From positions 1 through 41,713 of IMG/VR virus record IMGVR_UViG_3300017917_002046: a stretch of 41,713 bases of DNA. One strand, 5' to 3'. Of the stretch, positions 22,201 to 30,332 are shown piece after piece. The notes beneath the pieces were generated by a model. That model was not told where the DNA came from. It did not search any database and saw only the letters and a list, made by a program, of their open reading frames with translations. This DNA comes from a virus. The translations under genes were made by a program, and so were the position numbers. Position 1 is the stretch's first letter; each line of letters starts with the position of its first letter.

Positions 22201-23712
22201 ACACAACTGATTCCTGTCAACACAGGCGGATTCATGGCTCTGAGCGGTCAACTAGCCATGAAGGGCACTATGGACATGGCCAACAACAAGATTACAAATC
22301 TTACCAATCCAACCAGTGCTCAAGATGCTGTGAATCTTAGAAGCTTAACATTGGCCAACTTCCAGAACTGGGCTGGATCAAACGTCCAGGCCGGACAGTT
22401 CATAGTGTTTACCGGAGCTGGAAATACCATCATTAATGCTGATGTAACTGGTGATCTAACATTTGATCTCAGAACTGGCGTTGATTCATCTTTGAACAAT
22501 GTAGATGTGCAATTAAATGCAGGAGTGGTCAACGACAACGAGGTCAATGCCAATGCTGCCATAGCTCAGAGCAAGTTGAACATGACCATAGCCACTGCCA
22601 GAGCTGCTGCTCCCACAGGCTCAGCAGCTGTCATACAGGCTGCCAGCGGACTATCAAGTTTTGACACTGCGCAGTTCACAGTGACCAACGGCTATGTAAC
22701 AGTCAAGAACAATGGCTTGACCAAGGGTAAAATAGAACAGATAGCCACCAAAACAGTGTTGGGCAATTCTAGTTTGAGCACTGCAGACGTCAGTGAAGTC
22801 AGTTTCAGCACTGTGGTTGACTCAGGCCTGGCAGTTAAAAAGAGTCAATACAGTTCACTAGGTTTCCTTAGAAGAACAGGTGCTACCAATACCAGTGATG
22901 CAGATTACACAGTGATCGCAGGTTCTGCAGGATCTAGCGCATCAGTGGGAGCCAGTGAGATCATAGTACGTGATTCCAACGGAGATTTTGGTGGACGCAT
23001 AATTGACATCAGCCAAGTTAAGATCGACACACAGGTGGCTGTTGACACAGCTACCACTGCCACTGGCGGCTACATACGATACTATGGATACAGCACTGCA
23101 GGCGGGGTATTGATTCAAAATGGTTCTTTGGCCGCTGATAAGAAAACTGCTTATTGGAACGACCTGCATCAATTCAAGACCCAGGATGGTGTTTCAGATG
23201 CTCCTATAACTGCTTCCAGCATACAGGTCACAACGTTAACCACAGGAGGTGCCACCACTGCTGGCACTATTACGGGACGTTGGACATTGAGCGGTACCAG
23301 TCCCAATGAATCTAGACTACAGGCCACCTACAGTGCAGACCTTGCTGAAAACTACGAAGGCGACAAAGAATATGAAGTCGGAACCGTATTGATATTCGGC
23401 GGCGAAAAAGAAGTTACCACTACTACTATGGAAAATGACACACGGGTAGCAGGTGTGGTTTCTAATACTGCTGCCTATACCATGTATGAAGCTTGTCCTG
23501 GGCATAAAAATCTTGTGGCTCTACAGGGGCGTGTGCCTTGTAAAGTAGTTGGTAAGATCAAGAAAGGAGATATTTTGGTTACATCTGGAATAGCCGGAGT
23601 TGCCACTGCTGCTCAAGGAGATGTCAAAGTTGGCGTAGTGGTCGGTAAAGCACTGAAAGACTATAACAGCGATCATATAGGTCTATTAGAAATAGCGGTA
23701 GGGAGAACATAA
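16273..23712 (+). CDS. Giant tail fibre / virion structural protein (2,479 aa)
   Basis: The longest gene in the window. Residues 1-45 carry the attachment-type module IDIGAVGNDGTGDSIRDSF...KVNDNFRELY, repeated in other fibre proteins here. Residues ~300-470 hold glycine-rich beta repeats (TNGGTGYSLVSVRISGGGG). Three variants of a (C)xxDVGL...DL.YGG motif occur near residues 684, 944 and 1092. About 1980-2030 reads GGFMALSGQLAMKG, MDMANNKITNLTNP, a standard fibre shaft motif. The last ~150 residues (SADLAENYEGDKEYEVGTV, ending LLEIAVGRT) form a conserved fibre-end domain resembling those next to self-processing or chaperone tips. It probably contacts the host surface. It resembles large cyanophage structural proteins in pattern. 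Confidence 0.85.
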   Translation: MARRIIDIGAVGNDGTGDSIRDSFRKVNDNFRELYSSLGLGERLQFIGLEDAPSSYVGQNDPATGSTPVVTINNTESGLAFKRLVPGNGISIDFTTNPNQITINSDFASISADPNPQLGGNLSLRSGGNQFRVLDAGTTISPLQPIFKHELVNKAYADTKIAKAGTEAIDPATGQVDSAFGRMSGPLILSRDPEPQDDETYGGLIAVTKRYVDGSAFGSSVNLYVALSGQDSRPGVPANIQGRALAYAYRTLEAALRKAEELVLEANVQIGPYKKVLTYGGGLYECTLTSIESSPASGANFAGYLKMSVDTVTINSVGTNYYPGDILEIQGGTIPTGGGKCYIQVLSTITTPGAILTYKIISSGSYTALPGSTARPTVISTSAAPAGIGAIGSGATFDLTYRVASVTITNGGTGYSLVSVRISGGGGSGAFGTAIVTAGVITSITINDKGSGFTSLPTLNVDLPRFLIYTAGQRTDFTGDVVTNTAEAARGRDIREGLYLRGETSGALAQILSHQGALESGGNEIFDVDIKSGSFQTGETISYGDISKDIQITVLVESGEYYENYPLKLPANTSIVGDEFRRVIFRPLPGTSSSPWAFQKFRRDLIIDGIAATDATTEFAYHYLQDPSQPVYPKISNPGAYSAAAALITLNRTFLAEEIIAWMNYNVLNSVAPFGAGFIYDQTICKRDVGLLVDAFVFDLKYGGYNRTISAGLKYYQSASALIAITTQLSEYLAVLTHLESLMLDIIDNTVIIPVRNTIYDQIIDPAYQAESGSDTVIHDLILALKDVIDGSGSVNYPKENQEMDVFLANDAVRWQAISAIGHGGFMGVLDPEGQILSRSPYFQEAASFSRSKDRQVFAGGMFVDGFAGNLEFTIDTVVTTTRLLVSGLERFPELPASFIVADSSYRINYVRDFAYDKDGSTATFVLDETTPWPYPVFVYDSAGCYRDVGLILDGFGYDIVFGTNFWTRQNGLTYRTAQAALVINNQRSITLRAITLAHNLVNSYLTAYPTIQTSVTQSNATISDIIDRGVSGAPTLTFTLPPGASSNLTNAYTLLMANRDYLVQELQGWATAQIAGNIAPWATGDTYNTSKYQTDMRSMAEAAIHDLIYGGNAAVRLTALKYYNNLTGAAQLSTGQPARWASAVTYLSYLMGRVCQNLAPAVSYSALSRTTGSAGSAAEASAINTNLTAASSAISANSYTTAQSLITLTAPSTSGYTANNITARTIIQTNKATVQQDVVDFVDEYGNKYELLMPGNRSMLANDFTQINDLGYGAFATNGGLMELVSMFTYYCHISYYSVNGAQIRSVAGSSAHGDYALVAEGADPLEVPTPTTVYEEFSQRVDCYAPSPSYYNTAGGLFIFVNNYEYVPLGGSELEIKHNYTIYRYPVTSVTTTDLPAGVARLNITAGTGSGATGLFDVVADGAKMTMRLNNIVRLTGGLENVAVRPSTGLKLRETADSVYRVLQFTSTVDENGPYEILVSTATPTLFKVLVTVTTIATNVCTTSGNHKLRVGDKFIPTSTANGFTSGTTYYILTVPAYNQFTVSTAPGGSTTSLSNGSGLTIKGAKTHKLLENYTVSFQTTGSLPNPLNGDYTYYVLATDLTDTEFSVSEDKAGTAVSITNTGSGVHKYAFEGLTLTNLRENYNYVDLTVYTPGDFTSDYSTGRTCTISVASPAVVTLNSHGFSADQAIKFTTTGSLPTGISATSRYFVLSTGLGANSFRISLTPGGTAVDTTGTQAGTQAVGRVTGNTGDTTFAVVGVGSTEISRVAGSKFVFLGEEYIVSTYQSEAVTNQPFARIILNRALINPINQLSSAYTIKSAVPIRSSGSLGTLTIRIALTRVTGHDLLEIGTGSYADTNYPKEIYGPSVNALNPDAETEERDVGRCFYVTTDQYGNFRVGPYFAVDQGTGQVTFSSSIALSNLDGIGFKRGVPIAEFSTDSGFTDNATDTVPTENATRIYVERRLGVTHDGSNVDATQLIPVNTGGFMALSGQLAMKGTMDMANNKITNLTNPTSAQDAVNLRSLTLANFQNWAGSNVQAGQFIVFTGAGNTIINADVTGDLTFDLRTGVDSSLNNVDVQLNAGVVNDNEVNANAAIAQSKLNMTIATARAAAPTGSAAVIQAASGLSSFDTAQFTVTNGYVTVKNNGLTKGKIEQIATKTVLGNSSLSTADVSEVSFSTVVDSGLAVKKSQYSSLGFLRRTGATNTSDADYTVIAGSAGSSASVGASEIIVRDSNGDFGGRIIDISQVKIDTQVAVDTATTATGGYIRYYGYSTAGGVLIQNGSLAADKKTAYWNDLHQFKTQDGVSDAPITASSIQVTTLTTGGATTAGTITGRWTLSGTSPNESRLQATYSADLAENYEGDKEYEVGTVLIFGGEKEVTTTTMENDTRVAGVVSNTAAYTMYEACPGHKNLVALQGRVPCKVVGKIKKGDILVTSGIAGVATAAQGDVKVGVVVGKALKDYNSDHIGLLEIAVGRT

Positions 23713-25217
23713 TGTCATTACCAAATCCAAATATTACACCAGGTCGTCCGCCGCTGCTGTGGAGTGATGTGAACGATGCTTTTACAAAAATCAACGAAAA
23801 TTTTGACAGTATAGCCGCGGCCCTGGCAGTGGCAGGACTTACTCCAATAGAGTTTACAACATTAGATACTTCACTGAAACCAACCACAGATAATCTATAT
23901 GACATAGGAGATATCACACACAAATGGCGGGGGATATATGCCGGTGAACACACAGTGGACGATTCACTCAACGGGTTATGGGCAGGATCTGCACAGATCA
24001 AAGGTGTAGGTTTAACTATCAATCTCCCAGCTAATTCCACTGTGGGAGGAGACCCCATAACTGGTATTGGTACCAGTTTGATCATAGATCCCGCTAAAAC
24101 TTTTTTCAAAGAAATACAGGTCGACAATGACCTCAGTGTAGTAGCGACAGCGTTTGGTTCCACAGTAAATTTATTATCAGGCTCTGGAATAGATCTCACA
24201 GTAAGTTCAGGAGCAGATTCCATTACAGTTGATAACACGGGCATACTATCAATATCAGCAGGCAGCGGTATGTCAGTGTCCACTGTCAGCGGAACTGCCA
24301 CAGTTACCAACAGCGGAGTAAGGAGCCTACAGAGCACAGTGGCTTTGCCTTCAGGTAGAACCACAGGAGCTGGTATCAATATCAGTGGATCCACAGGAGA
24401 TAATCTAAGAGTAACCAATACAGGGGTCATCAGTATATCATCAGGTGTGGGTATTACTGTGTCTCTGGATGCTGCCACAGGTGACGTTACTGTGACCAAT
24501 TCTGCTCCAGCTGTAAACGCCTTCACACAGATAGAAATCAACGGCGACTCCGCGAATAGGCTACTGGCAGATGCTGTCAGCGACGTATTGAATATCAACA
24601 GTGGGGAGGGAATTACCCTTACAAAAAACACAACCACTGACACGTTCACTATCACAGTCAATCCAGTATTTGATCTAAAAGGCAGTGTGTTTGGTGATGA
24701 TTCAAGCCTCATAGTCGATGCAGTGGGAAATAAGGTATATGCTAGTAATGGATTTGTTGGCAATCTCACAGGTAACGTCACAGGAACACTGACCGGTAGT
24801 GTGGTAGGAAATGCAGACACAGCCACAGCCGCTAGCACAGTAACGCTGACAGCAACCAATACCACTGCAGGAACCTATTACCCCACATTTGTAGACACGG
24901 CCACGGGTAATAGATCCGTTAGAACAGATACTAATCTAACTTATAATCCCAACACTAATACTTTAACTGCAGGTACATTTGCCACAGGATCTTTGACTAT
25001 AACTGGCAGCACCATAGGAACAACAGATTCCAGTGGCATAGTCATAGAAGAACTGACCACATTCAACACAGATGTGACTTTTGAGAATGACATAACTGTA
25101 TTACAAAGAATTAGTGTGAATGGCAGTAGAGTTATCAATTTAGCTGAATTAAAATCAATAGTGTCGGCCAGCACCAGTTTCAGTGATTTCCAGGCAAGAA
25201 TAGCGGCAGCAGTATAA
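23712..25217 (+). CDS. Tail fibre / virion structural protein (501 aa)
   Basis: A beta-rich Ser/Thr/Gly protein in a 1-nt overlap with the giant fibre gene. The N-terminus PPLLWSDVNDAFTKINENFD is a divergent copy of the KVNxNF module of neighbouring fibres. Residues ~140-330 are repeats of the type SGSGIDLTVSSGADSITVDN, SAGSGMSVSTVSGTATVTN and SGVGITVSLDAATGDVTVTN. Residues ~340-370 contain GNLTGNVTGTLTGSVVGNA, a classic phage fibre shaft repeat. A short helical end (LAELKSIVSASTSFSDFQARIAAAV) may trimerise or cap the fibre. Host target unknown. Confidence 0.8.
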   Translation: MSLPNPNITPGRPPLLWSDVNDAFTKINENFDSIAAALAVAGLTPIEFTTLDTSLKPTTDNLYDIGDITHKWRGIYAGEHTVDDSLNGLWAGSAQIKGVGLTINLPANSTVGGDPITGIGTSLIIDPAKTFFKEIQVDNDLSVVATAFGSTVNLLSGSGIDLTVSSGADSITVDNTGILSISAGSGMSVSTVSGTATVTNSGVRSLQSTVALPSGRTTGAGINISGSTGDNLRVTNTGVISISSGVGITVSLDAATGDVTVTNSAPAVNAFTQIEINGDSANRLLADAVSDVLNINSGEGITLTKNTTTDTFTITVNPVFDLKGSVFGDDSSLIVDAVGNKVYASNGFVGNLTGNVTGTLTGSVVGNADTATAASTVTLTATNTTAGTYYPTFVDTATGNRSVRTDTNLTYNPNTNTLTAGTFATGSLTITGSTIGTTDSSGIVIEELTTFNTDVTFENDITVLQRISVNGSRVINLAELKSIVSASTSFSDFQARIAAAV

Positions 25218-25228
25218 TGGAGCCATAA

Positions 25229-25828
25229 ATGACCAAACAAACTATCAACGTAGGCACAACAGCCAATGACAAGAAAGGCGATAGCCTACGGGCCGCGTTC
25301 CAAAAAGTAAATGCCAACTTCACTGAATTATATGTGGCACTGGGACTAGACAGCGGCGGATTGAATCTTGGAGCATTTGAATTCTCAGGTAGTGTGATCT
25401 CCACCACTGATAGCAGCACCATAGTAATTGATCAAGCAACCACTATAACCGGCGACCTAACTGTGAATGGAGATATAGTTGCCGGTGATCAAATCGTGTT
25501 CGGCACTGCCAAACTTAGAATAGCCAATGACGGAGCTATCTACGTCAATGATCAATTAGCAGCAACACCCGGTGGGTCACCAACTTGGAGTTCTATCACA
25601 GGTAAGCCCACGTTTGCCACAGTAGCAACATCAGGGGCCTATGCTGACCTATCAGGCCGGCCCTCAGACATCAGTCAATTCACAGATACAGGAAATTTAT
25701 TAGCAGCATTGGTCAGTGTAGGCAGCACTCCTCCGGCCAGTCCTGCTACCGGCAAACTATGGTACGATACTAACAGTGGAAGGATGTATATCTATTACAG
25801 TGGCGCATGGGTTGATGCTAACCCCTAA
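25229..25828 (+). CDS. Tail fibre protein (199 aa)
   Basis: Begins with the clearest copy of the shared fibre module: INVGTTANDKKGDSLRAAF...KVNANFTELYVALG. The middle has TITGDLTVNGDIVAGDQIVFG and WSSITGKPTFATVATSGAYADLSGRPSDISQF, standard shaft motifs. The C-terminus PATGKLWYDTNSGRMYIYYSGAWVDANP is the small WYDTNxGxxYIYxxGxWV tip found on many phage fibres and also resembles the start of the next gene. It is much shorter than its neighbours and may be a connector between baseplate and longer fibres. Confidence 0.8.
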   Translation: MTKQTINVGTTANDKKGDSLRAAFQKVNANFTELYVALGLDSGGLNLGAFEFSGSVISTTDSSTIVIDQATTITGDLTVNGDIVAGDQIVFGTAKLRIANDGAIYVNDQLAATPGGSPTWSSITGKPTFATVATSGAYADLSGRPSDISQFTDTGNLLAALVSVGSTPPASPATGKLWYDTNSGRMYIYYSGAWVDANP

Positions 25829-25840
25829 TCGAGGAGCGAT

Positions 25841-28800
25841 ATGTTAAGTTTTCCAAATAGTCCACGATCAGGACAGAGTTATGCGGCTCCTAATGGACAG
25901 ATCTACGTGTTCGACGGAATAAAATGGTTAGGCACTACTGTCAGCGGCGGAGGTGGTGGCACCACAACAATAACGAACAACATTGAGAATCCTTTTACAT
26001 TTAGTGTGGCCGCAGATGATTCAACTCAAAGAGAAGTATCCAGCGGTGAAGTAATTAAGTTCATCGGATCCGGATCAATTACCACTGCCAGCGATGCCGA
26101 AGGCAATATCACTATCACAGGTTCAGGCGGGGGCGGCGGTAGTACAGCCTGGGCCGACATTACTGGTAAACCTACAATACCTACATTAACCAGTCAGCTA
26201 ACTAATGACAGTGGGTTTTTAACTTCAGTAGGTACTATCAGTTATAATGATTTATCAAATAAACCTAACCTTGCTGGCACATATCAATTTTCAGTAGCAG
26301 CAGATGATTCGACACAGAGATTAGTATCTACAGATGAAGTAATTAAATTCTCCGGTTCAACATACATTACCACAGCCAGTGATACAGAAGGAAACATTAC
26401 TATTTCTTGGTCAGGTGATCAAGCAGTGTCAACTTCTTCTGCTGTTAAATTTAACACAGTACGTTCAAATATTTTAGCCCCTCTTACAGTAGGTGCCACA
26501 CAGTATACAATTACAAATATACAAAGAGAAACTCCTTGGACAAATCCTTATATTACAGTCAGTGGTTCTTTGGCTCCGGGATTTACCAGCGGAGCTTTAC
26601 TTGAGATTTCAGGAGTTACAACTCCTTCACAGGCCAACGGATCTTGGTATGTACAGTTCCGCAGTTCTAATTCTTTTAGGATTTATACCAATAGCGGATT
26701 AACCGTAGCACCTGATTCTACAAGTTGGGCTGCATATACTGGCAGCGGTATTGTTAAACTACCAGATACACCTACTGATTTAACCATAACTAACAATTCT
26801 TTTGTTTGGACTTTTGGTATAGATGGAACATTAAACTTGCCAGAAACTACCAGCGTTGGTAATGCTATAGTACAATCTGCTTATAATGTTCAAATTAACT
26901 CTAATGCCCAGTTATGGACATTTGGCACAGATGGCAGAACAACATTGCCCGGAGTTGGAGGATATTCTTATATTGACACTGACAGTCAGTTACAGATTAA
27001 CGCTAACGGATCAATTTGGGCCTTTGGCACAGATGGCGTACTAACATTACCTAATGGTTCTACTATTGGCGACGGTGAATCAGGGACCGGTGTTCCAATA
27101 ACCACAACCCGTGGTACTATATTACTAGGCAATCAAGCAGATTGTGCGGGCGGGGAAAGTCATTTCCACATAATGAAAGGTGGTCAGCAGGAGATTGATT
27201 TATTCTTAGGCGATGATAACAACTATGTAAAATTGCCAAGCACTGGCGGAGTTGAGATTTCCTCGTCAGAAATTGGTAGTCAACATTATTGGACATTTGG
27301 CACAGATGGTTCAATAACATTCCCTGACGCAACTGTACAGACCACAGCCTACACAGGCACAGCCAACATAGCAAGAAACATAGAATCGGAAGGTGATGTT
27401 AACGTCCGAGTCAACCTCACAGACTCAACACAGAATGTTTGGACCTTTGGCGAGGACGGCAGCTTTACTGTGCCCAATGGCATCAGTAGTTTTGCTAACT
27501 TTGAAGTAAAGATCAACGCTAATGATAGCACACTACAGACATTTAAGTTTGGTGAAGATGGTAGCATCACTCTACCTAACAACAGTCAGATCCGCACAGG
27601 TTCTACAACCTATGATGCGGCCTTGGCAATTTGGGAAAGCGCAAGACAACAGTTTGAACTTCAAGCAACAAATCTTGGAATTACTGCCACAGGCTGGCCG
27701 TTTATCGAGTGGCGAGTAAACGGTGAAAATGCTACTGAGTATTTGGCAGAACTCACTCGTGCTTGGCAAATACAACAACAATATCCCCAAGTTGATCCTC
27801 TGGTATTTGTTCCTCCTATTTCAGCCTCTGCCTACAATCAAATCAGAACCGCAATCACCACAGTTCGAACTGCCTACGGAAGTGTAGACTCGGGTGTGAG
27901 TATTTCATCAGGATTGGGTTATTCTTGGAATTTCAACGAGACTGGTACTCTAACTCTACCTGGTGCTACTACAATAATCGGCGGGGGCGCAAATACCTTT
28001 ACTCTATACACCAACAGTCCTACTAACACCAACGGTCTCGAAGTAAGCAGTAATACCGAAACTAATTTGTTTAATCAGAGCAAGGTTAATATTATTGCCA
28101 ATGTCAACGGTGTATCAAACAAGGTTTGGAAATTTGACACCGATGGTTCATTAACACTGCCCAGCGAGGGCAAGATCATCAATGGCTCTCATCAGTGGAC
28201 ATTTGGTTCAACTGGCCTAATATCATTAGGTGCTACCTACGGCGGCATATATGCTAATCAAACCACAGGCAGAATCAGCATTGGTGATTCTATTAGTTCA
28301 GGCGGTGTCGGTGCTGCGCCAAGTAAAGTGTTCTATGTTGGCGGTAATGATTGGGTGGCAAGGATCGCCGGATATGCTGATTCAAATGCTCCTGTGTGGA
28401 CATTTGGTGACGACCGTAGCCTAAACATTCCAGGCAGCATTACCAGCAGCGGAGATATTGACATCGAGATTAATCTCACAGACTCAACTATGAGACGCTG
28501 GACGTTTGGTGAAGACGGCGACACCGTTATACCGGGAGATATCAAGAGTGATAGTGGTATCAACATTGAAATTAATCTTGCAGATTCAACAAAGCGCATA
28601 TGGCAGTTTGGTGAGGATGGCAATTTAGAAACACCCGGAGATGTCACAGCCTCAGGAAACATCACAGGCAATATCCTAAAGATAGAAGATGGCGTACACG
28701 AAAAATCTCAGGCATTGTCGAGCGCCACAGGTGTAGTAACACACGACTGTTCGTTGGGACATGTATTCTATCATACAAGCCCATCAGCTAACTGGACTGC

Positions 28801-29038
28801 TAACTTTACCAATCTAAATCTTGCATCCGGTTATGCTACCACAGTTTCTTTGATCATTGTACAAGGCGGCACAGGATACTATCCTAATGCTGTACAGATT
28901 GCCGGTAGTGTTCAGACTATTCTTTGGCAGGGTAATACAACACCAACTGTGAGTACCAATAGAACTGATGTAGCTTCTTTTAGCATTATCAACAACTCAG
29001 GAACTTACGTAGTTCTTGGACAGATCACAGGATTCTAA
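25841..29038 (+). CDS. Long tail fibre with repeated WTFGxDG motif (1,065 aa)
   Basis: Residues 1-35 (FPNSPRSGQSYAAPNGQIYVFDGIKW) resemble a sugar-binding or collar motif. A unit beginning FSVAADDSTQR and ending ITTASDxEGNITI occurs twice, near residues 45 and 150, flanking a shaft segment (DITGKPTIPTLTSQLTNDSGF). From residue ~320 to ~930 about twelve copies of W(T)FGxDGxLxLP occur at irregular spacing, with intervening strands. The C-terminal ~100 residues (HDCSLGHVFYHTSPSANWTANFTN to VVLGQITGF) form a distinct end domain. A GAGGAG ribosome site precedes the ATG. The repeat suggests a beta-structured shaft or receptor-binding array. Confidence 0.82.
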   Translation: MLSFPNSPRSGQSYAAPNGQIYVFDGIKWLGTTVSGGGGGTTTITNNIENPFTFSVAADDSTQREVSSGEVIKFIGSGSITTASDAEGNITITGSGGGGGSTAWADITGKPTIPTLTSQLTNDSGFLTSVGTISYNDLSNKPNLAGTYQFSVAADDSTQRLVSTDEVIKFSGSTYITTASDTEGNITISWSGDQAVSTSSAVKFNTVRSNILAPLTVGATQYTITNIQRETPWTNPYITVSGSLAPGFTSGALLEISGVTTPSQANGSWYVQFRSSNSFRIYTNSGLTVAPDSTSWAAYTGSGIVKLPDTPTDLTITNNSFVWTFGIDGTLNLPETTSVGNAIVQSAYNVQINSNAQLWTFGTDGRTTLPGVGGYSYIDTDSQLQINANGSIWAFGTDGVLTLPNGSTIGDGESGTGVPITTTRGTILLGNQADCAGGESHFHIMKGGQQEIDLFLGDDNNYVKLPSTGGVEISSSEIGSQHYWTFGTDGSITFPDATVQTTAYTGTANIARNIESEGDVNVRVNLTDSTQNVWTFGEDGSFTVPNGISSFANFEVKINANDSTLQTFKFGEDGSITLPNNSQIRTGSTTYDAALAIWESARQQFELQATNLGITATGWPFIEWRVNGENATEYLAELTRAWQIQQQYPQVDPLVFVPPISASAYNQIRTAITTVRTAYGSVDSGVSISSGLGYSWNFNETGTLTLPGATTIIGGGANTFTLYTNSPTNTNGLEVSSNTETNLFNQSKVNIIANVNGVSNKVWKFDTDGSLTLPSEGKIINGSHQWTFGSTGLISLGATYGGIYANQTTGRISIGDSISSGGVGAAPSKVFYVGGNDWVARIAGYADSNAPVWTFGDDRSLNIPGSITSSGDIDIEINLTDSTMRRWTFGEDGDTVIPGDIKSDSGINIEINLADSTKRIWQFGEDGNLETPGDVTASGNITGNILKIEDGVHEKSQALSSATGVVTHDCSLGHVFYHTSPSANWTANFTNLNLASGYATTVSLIIVQGGTGYYPNAVQIAGSVQTILWQGNTTPTVSTNRTDVASFSIINNSGTYVVLGQITGF
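26803..28645 (+). repeat. About twelve protein-level WTFGxDG repeats in the long fibre gene
   Basis: Copies read, for example, WTFGIDGTLNLP, WTFGTDGRTTLP, WAFGTDGVLTLP, WTFGTDGSITFP, WTFGEDGSFTVP, FKFGEDGSITLP, WNFNETGTLTLP, WKFDTDGSLTLP, WTFGDDRSLNIP, WTFGEDGDTVIP and WQFGEDGNLETP. The DNA copies differ widely at third positions, so they are old or selected at protein level. Confidence 0.85.
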
Positions 29039-29039
29039 G

Positions 29040-29717
29040 ATGTTTGGATCGTTTACTGGTTCATTTAAATTTGGTCGTAGAAAGAAAATAGTTGTTGCTT
29101 CCGGTCCAGATTTAACGGGAACTACCCAAGTTGCCTGGACCGACAATACTTATTTTAACGCCTATAGTTCTCAATCAGGATCTACAACCTATCCTAGCTC
29201 ACCTATCAGTTTCTATGGTAGTAACAATACCAGTTTCGGTTTATGGTATGCTCATAAAGCATTAACTGTTGCCGCAGACGGGGTTAATAGATTTGGATTT
29301 AATCCTCACTCTACTCAAGTCAGTTCTACTAGAACTTGGTATTATGCTATTAGCAGTTCTAGTACCCTAGCATCTTTTGGAACAACATCAACCATATTTA
29401 GATCAGAAGTCGCTGCATTAACCGGCGGAACTTTTCGAGAATTTACAGTTACGTCTGCTATAAGCATCCCTGCTGGTAGATATTTTTTAATAGGCTGTTA
29501 TACCAACTATTTTAGAAACGTTAAAGATCTAGCAGCATCTCGTACCGCATACATCAACGGCGAACCCGTAGTAACTGCAATTAATCAAATCTACTGGGCT
29601 CCGCAGGGAGGAAATTCAGCAGGCGGTGTTCCTAACCAACTAGGCGGATCGAGAACAGATAACACCTTATACACGGGTAAAGTGTTTATGGACAGCATCA
29701 AATTTCAATTAGCATAA
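29040..29717 (+). CDS. Putative fibre tip / adhesin protein (225 aa)
   Basis: A 225-aa protein with a basic start (GSFTGSFKFGRRKKIVV) and then a Ser/Thr/Gly/Tyr-rich beta domain (for example SSPISFYGSNNTSFGLWYAHKALTVAADG). It lacks the shared fibre N-terminal module and shaft repeats, so it could be a separately encoded tip or a small adhesin bound to the preceding long fibre. The ATG at 29040 lies 1 nt after the previous stop. No enzymatic motif. Function inferred only from place and composition. Confidence 0.66.
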   Translation: MFGSFTGSFKFGRRKKIVVASGPDLTGTTQVAWTDNTYFNAYSSQSGSTTYPSSPISFYGSNNTSFGLWYAHKALTVAADGVNRFGFNPHSTQVSSTRTWYYAISSSSTLASFGTTSTIFRSEVAALTGGTFREFTVTSAISIPAGRYFLIGCYTNYFRNVKDLAASRTAYINGEPVVTAINQIYWAPQGGNSAGGVPNQLGGSRTDNTLYTGKVFMDSIKFQLA

Positions 29718-29720
29718 AAC

Positions 29721-29728
29721 GGTAAATA
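29721..29728 (+). promoter_or_regulatory. Late-type TAAATA box
   Basis: GGTAAATA just after the previous stop, with predicted start near 29734 and a 13-nt leader containing a weak GAGAG ribosome site before the ATG at 29747. Confidence 0.55.
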
Positions 29729-29746
29729 TACTAAAGAGAGCGGATT

Positions 29747-30322
29747 ATGGCCATACAAACAATTAATATCGGAAACGTGGTAAACGACGGGCTGGGCGAT
29801 GATCTACGCACGGCCTTCCAGAAAGTCAACGCAAACTTCACAGATTTAAGTGCGCAGTTAACTATCACTGCATCTAACGTAGGCACCACCGGTGTGGGAG
29901 TTTTCAAACAGAAAACTGGCACTAATTTAGAATTCAAGAAACTGATATCAGGCACAAAGATTCTACTGGATGAAACAGCCACTGCGGTGATAATCAATAA
30001 CACAGCTCCAGATGCTTTTGTGAGATTTGACACAGACGCTGGATCAATGCTGGCCAGCACACATCAACAGATCACGTTGGCAGGAACATCTGCACCCGGA
30101 TCTACCACTAGCAGAAAAGACATTGAAGTAACCAGCTTTGGTTCTACCGTTTCCTTCAAGACCATAATTCCTGTCACTGACATACTTACTTCCTATGATT
30201 TTGGCAGCATAACAGGTCAGTATAACAATGCCATGCAGGTTGCGTTCCAGGCCACTAATTTGGATTTTGGAACTATAACTCTTCCAGGAAGAATAGACCT
30301 AGACTGTGGCACGATAGTTTAA
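29747..30322 (+). CDS. Tail fibre protein with shared attachment module (191 aa)
   Basis: Starts with INIGNVVNDGLGDDLRTAF...KVNANFTDL, the same N-terminal module as three other fibre genes here. The rest is a small beta-rich domain (GTTGVGVFKQKTGTNLEFKKLISG, then ITLAGTSAPGSTTSRKDIEV), ending TLPGRIDLDCGTIV. It has a late-type box of its own and leads the gene for the Ig-like protein by 10 nt. Probably a short fibre or baseplate connector. The exact role is not visible. Confidence 0.76.
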   Translation: MAIQTINIGNVVNDGLGDDLRTAFQKVNANFTDLSAQLTITASNVGTTGVGVFKQKTGTNLEFKKLISGTKILLDETATAVIINNTAPDAFVRFDTDAGSMLASTHQQITLAGTSAPGSTTSRKDIEVTSFGSTVSFKTIIPVTDILTSYDFGSITGQYNNAMQVAFQATNLDFGTITLPGRIDLDCGTIV

Positions 30323-30332
30323 GGAGAACCAG

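Noticed and set aside
23624-24865. A 413-codon minus-strand open frame opposite the 501-aa fibre gene.
   Set aside because: Val/Pro/Ser/Thr-rich antisense of Thr/Ser/Gly-rich fibre repeats; no ribosome site; neighbours are coupled on the plus strand.
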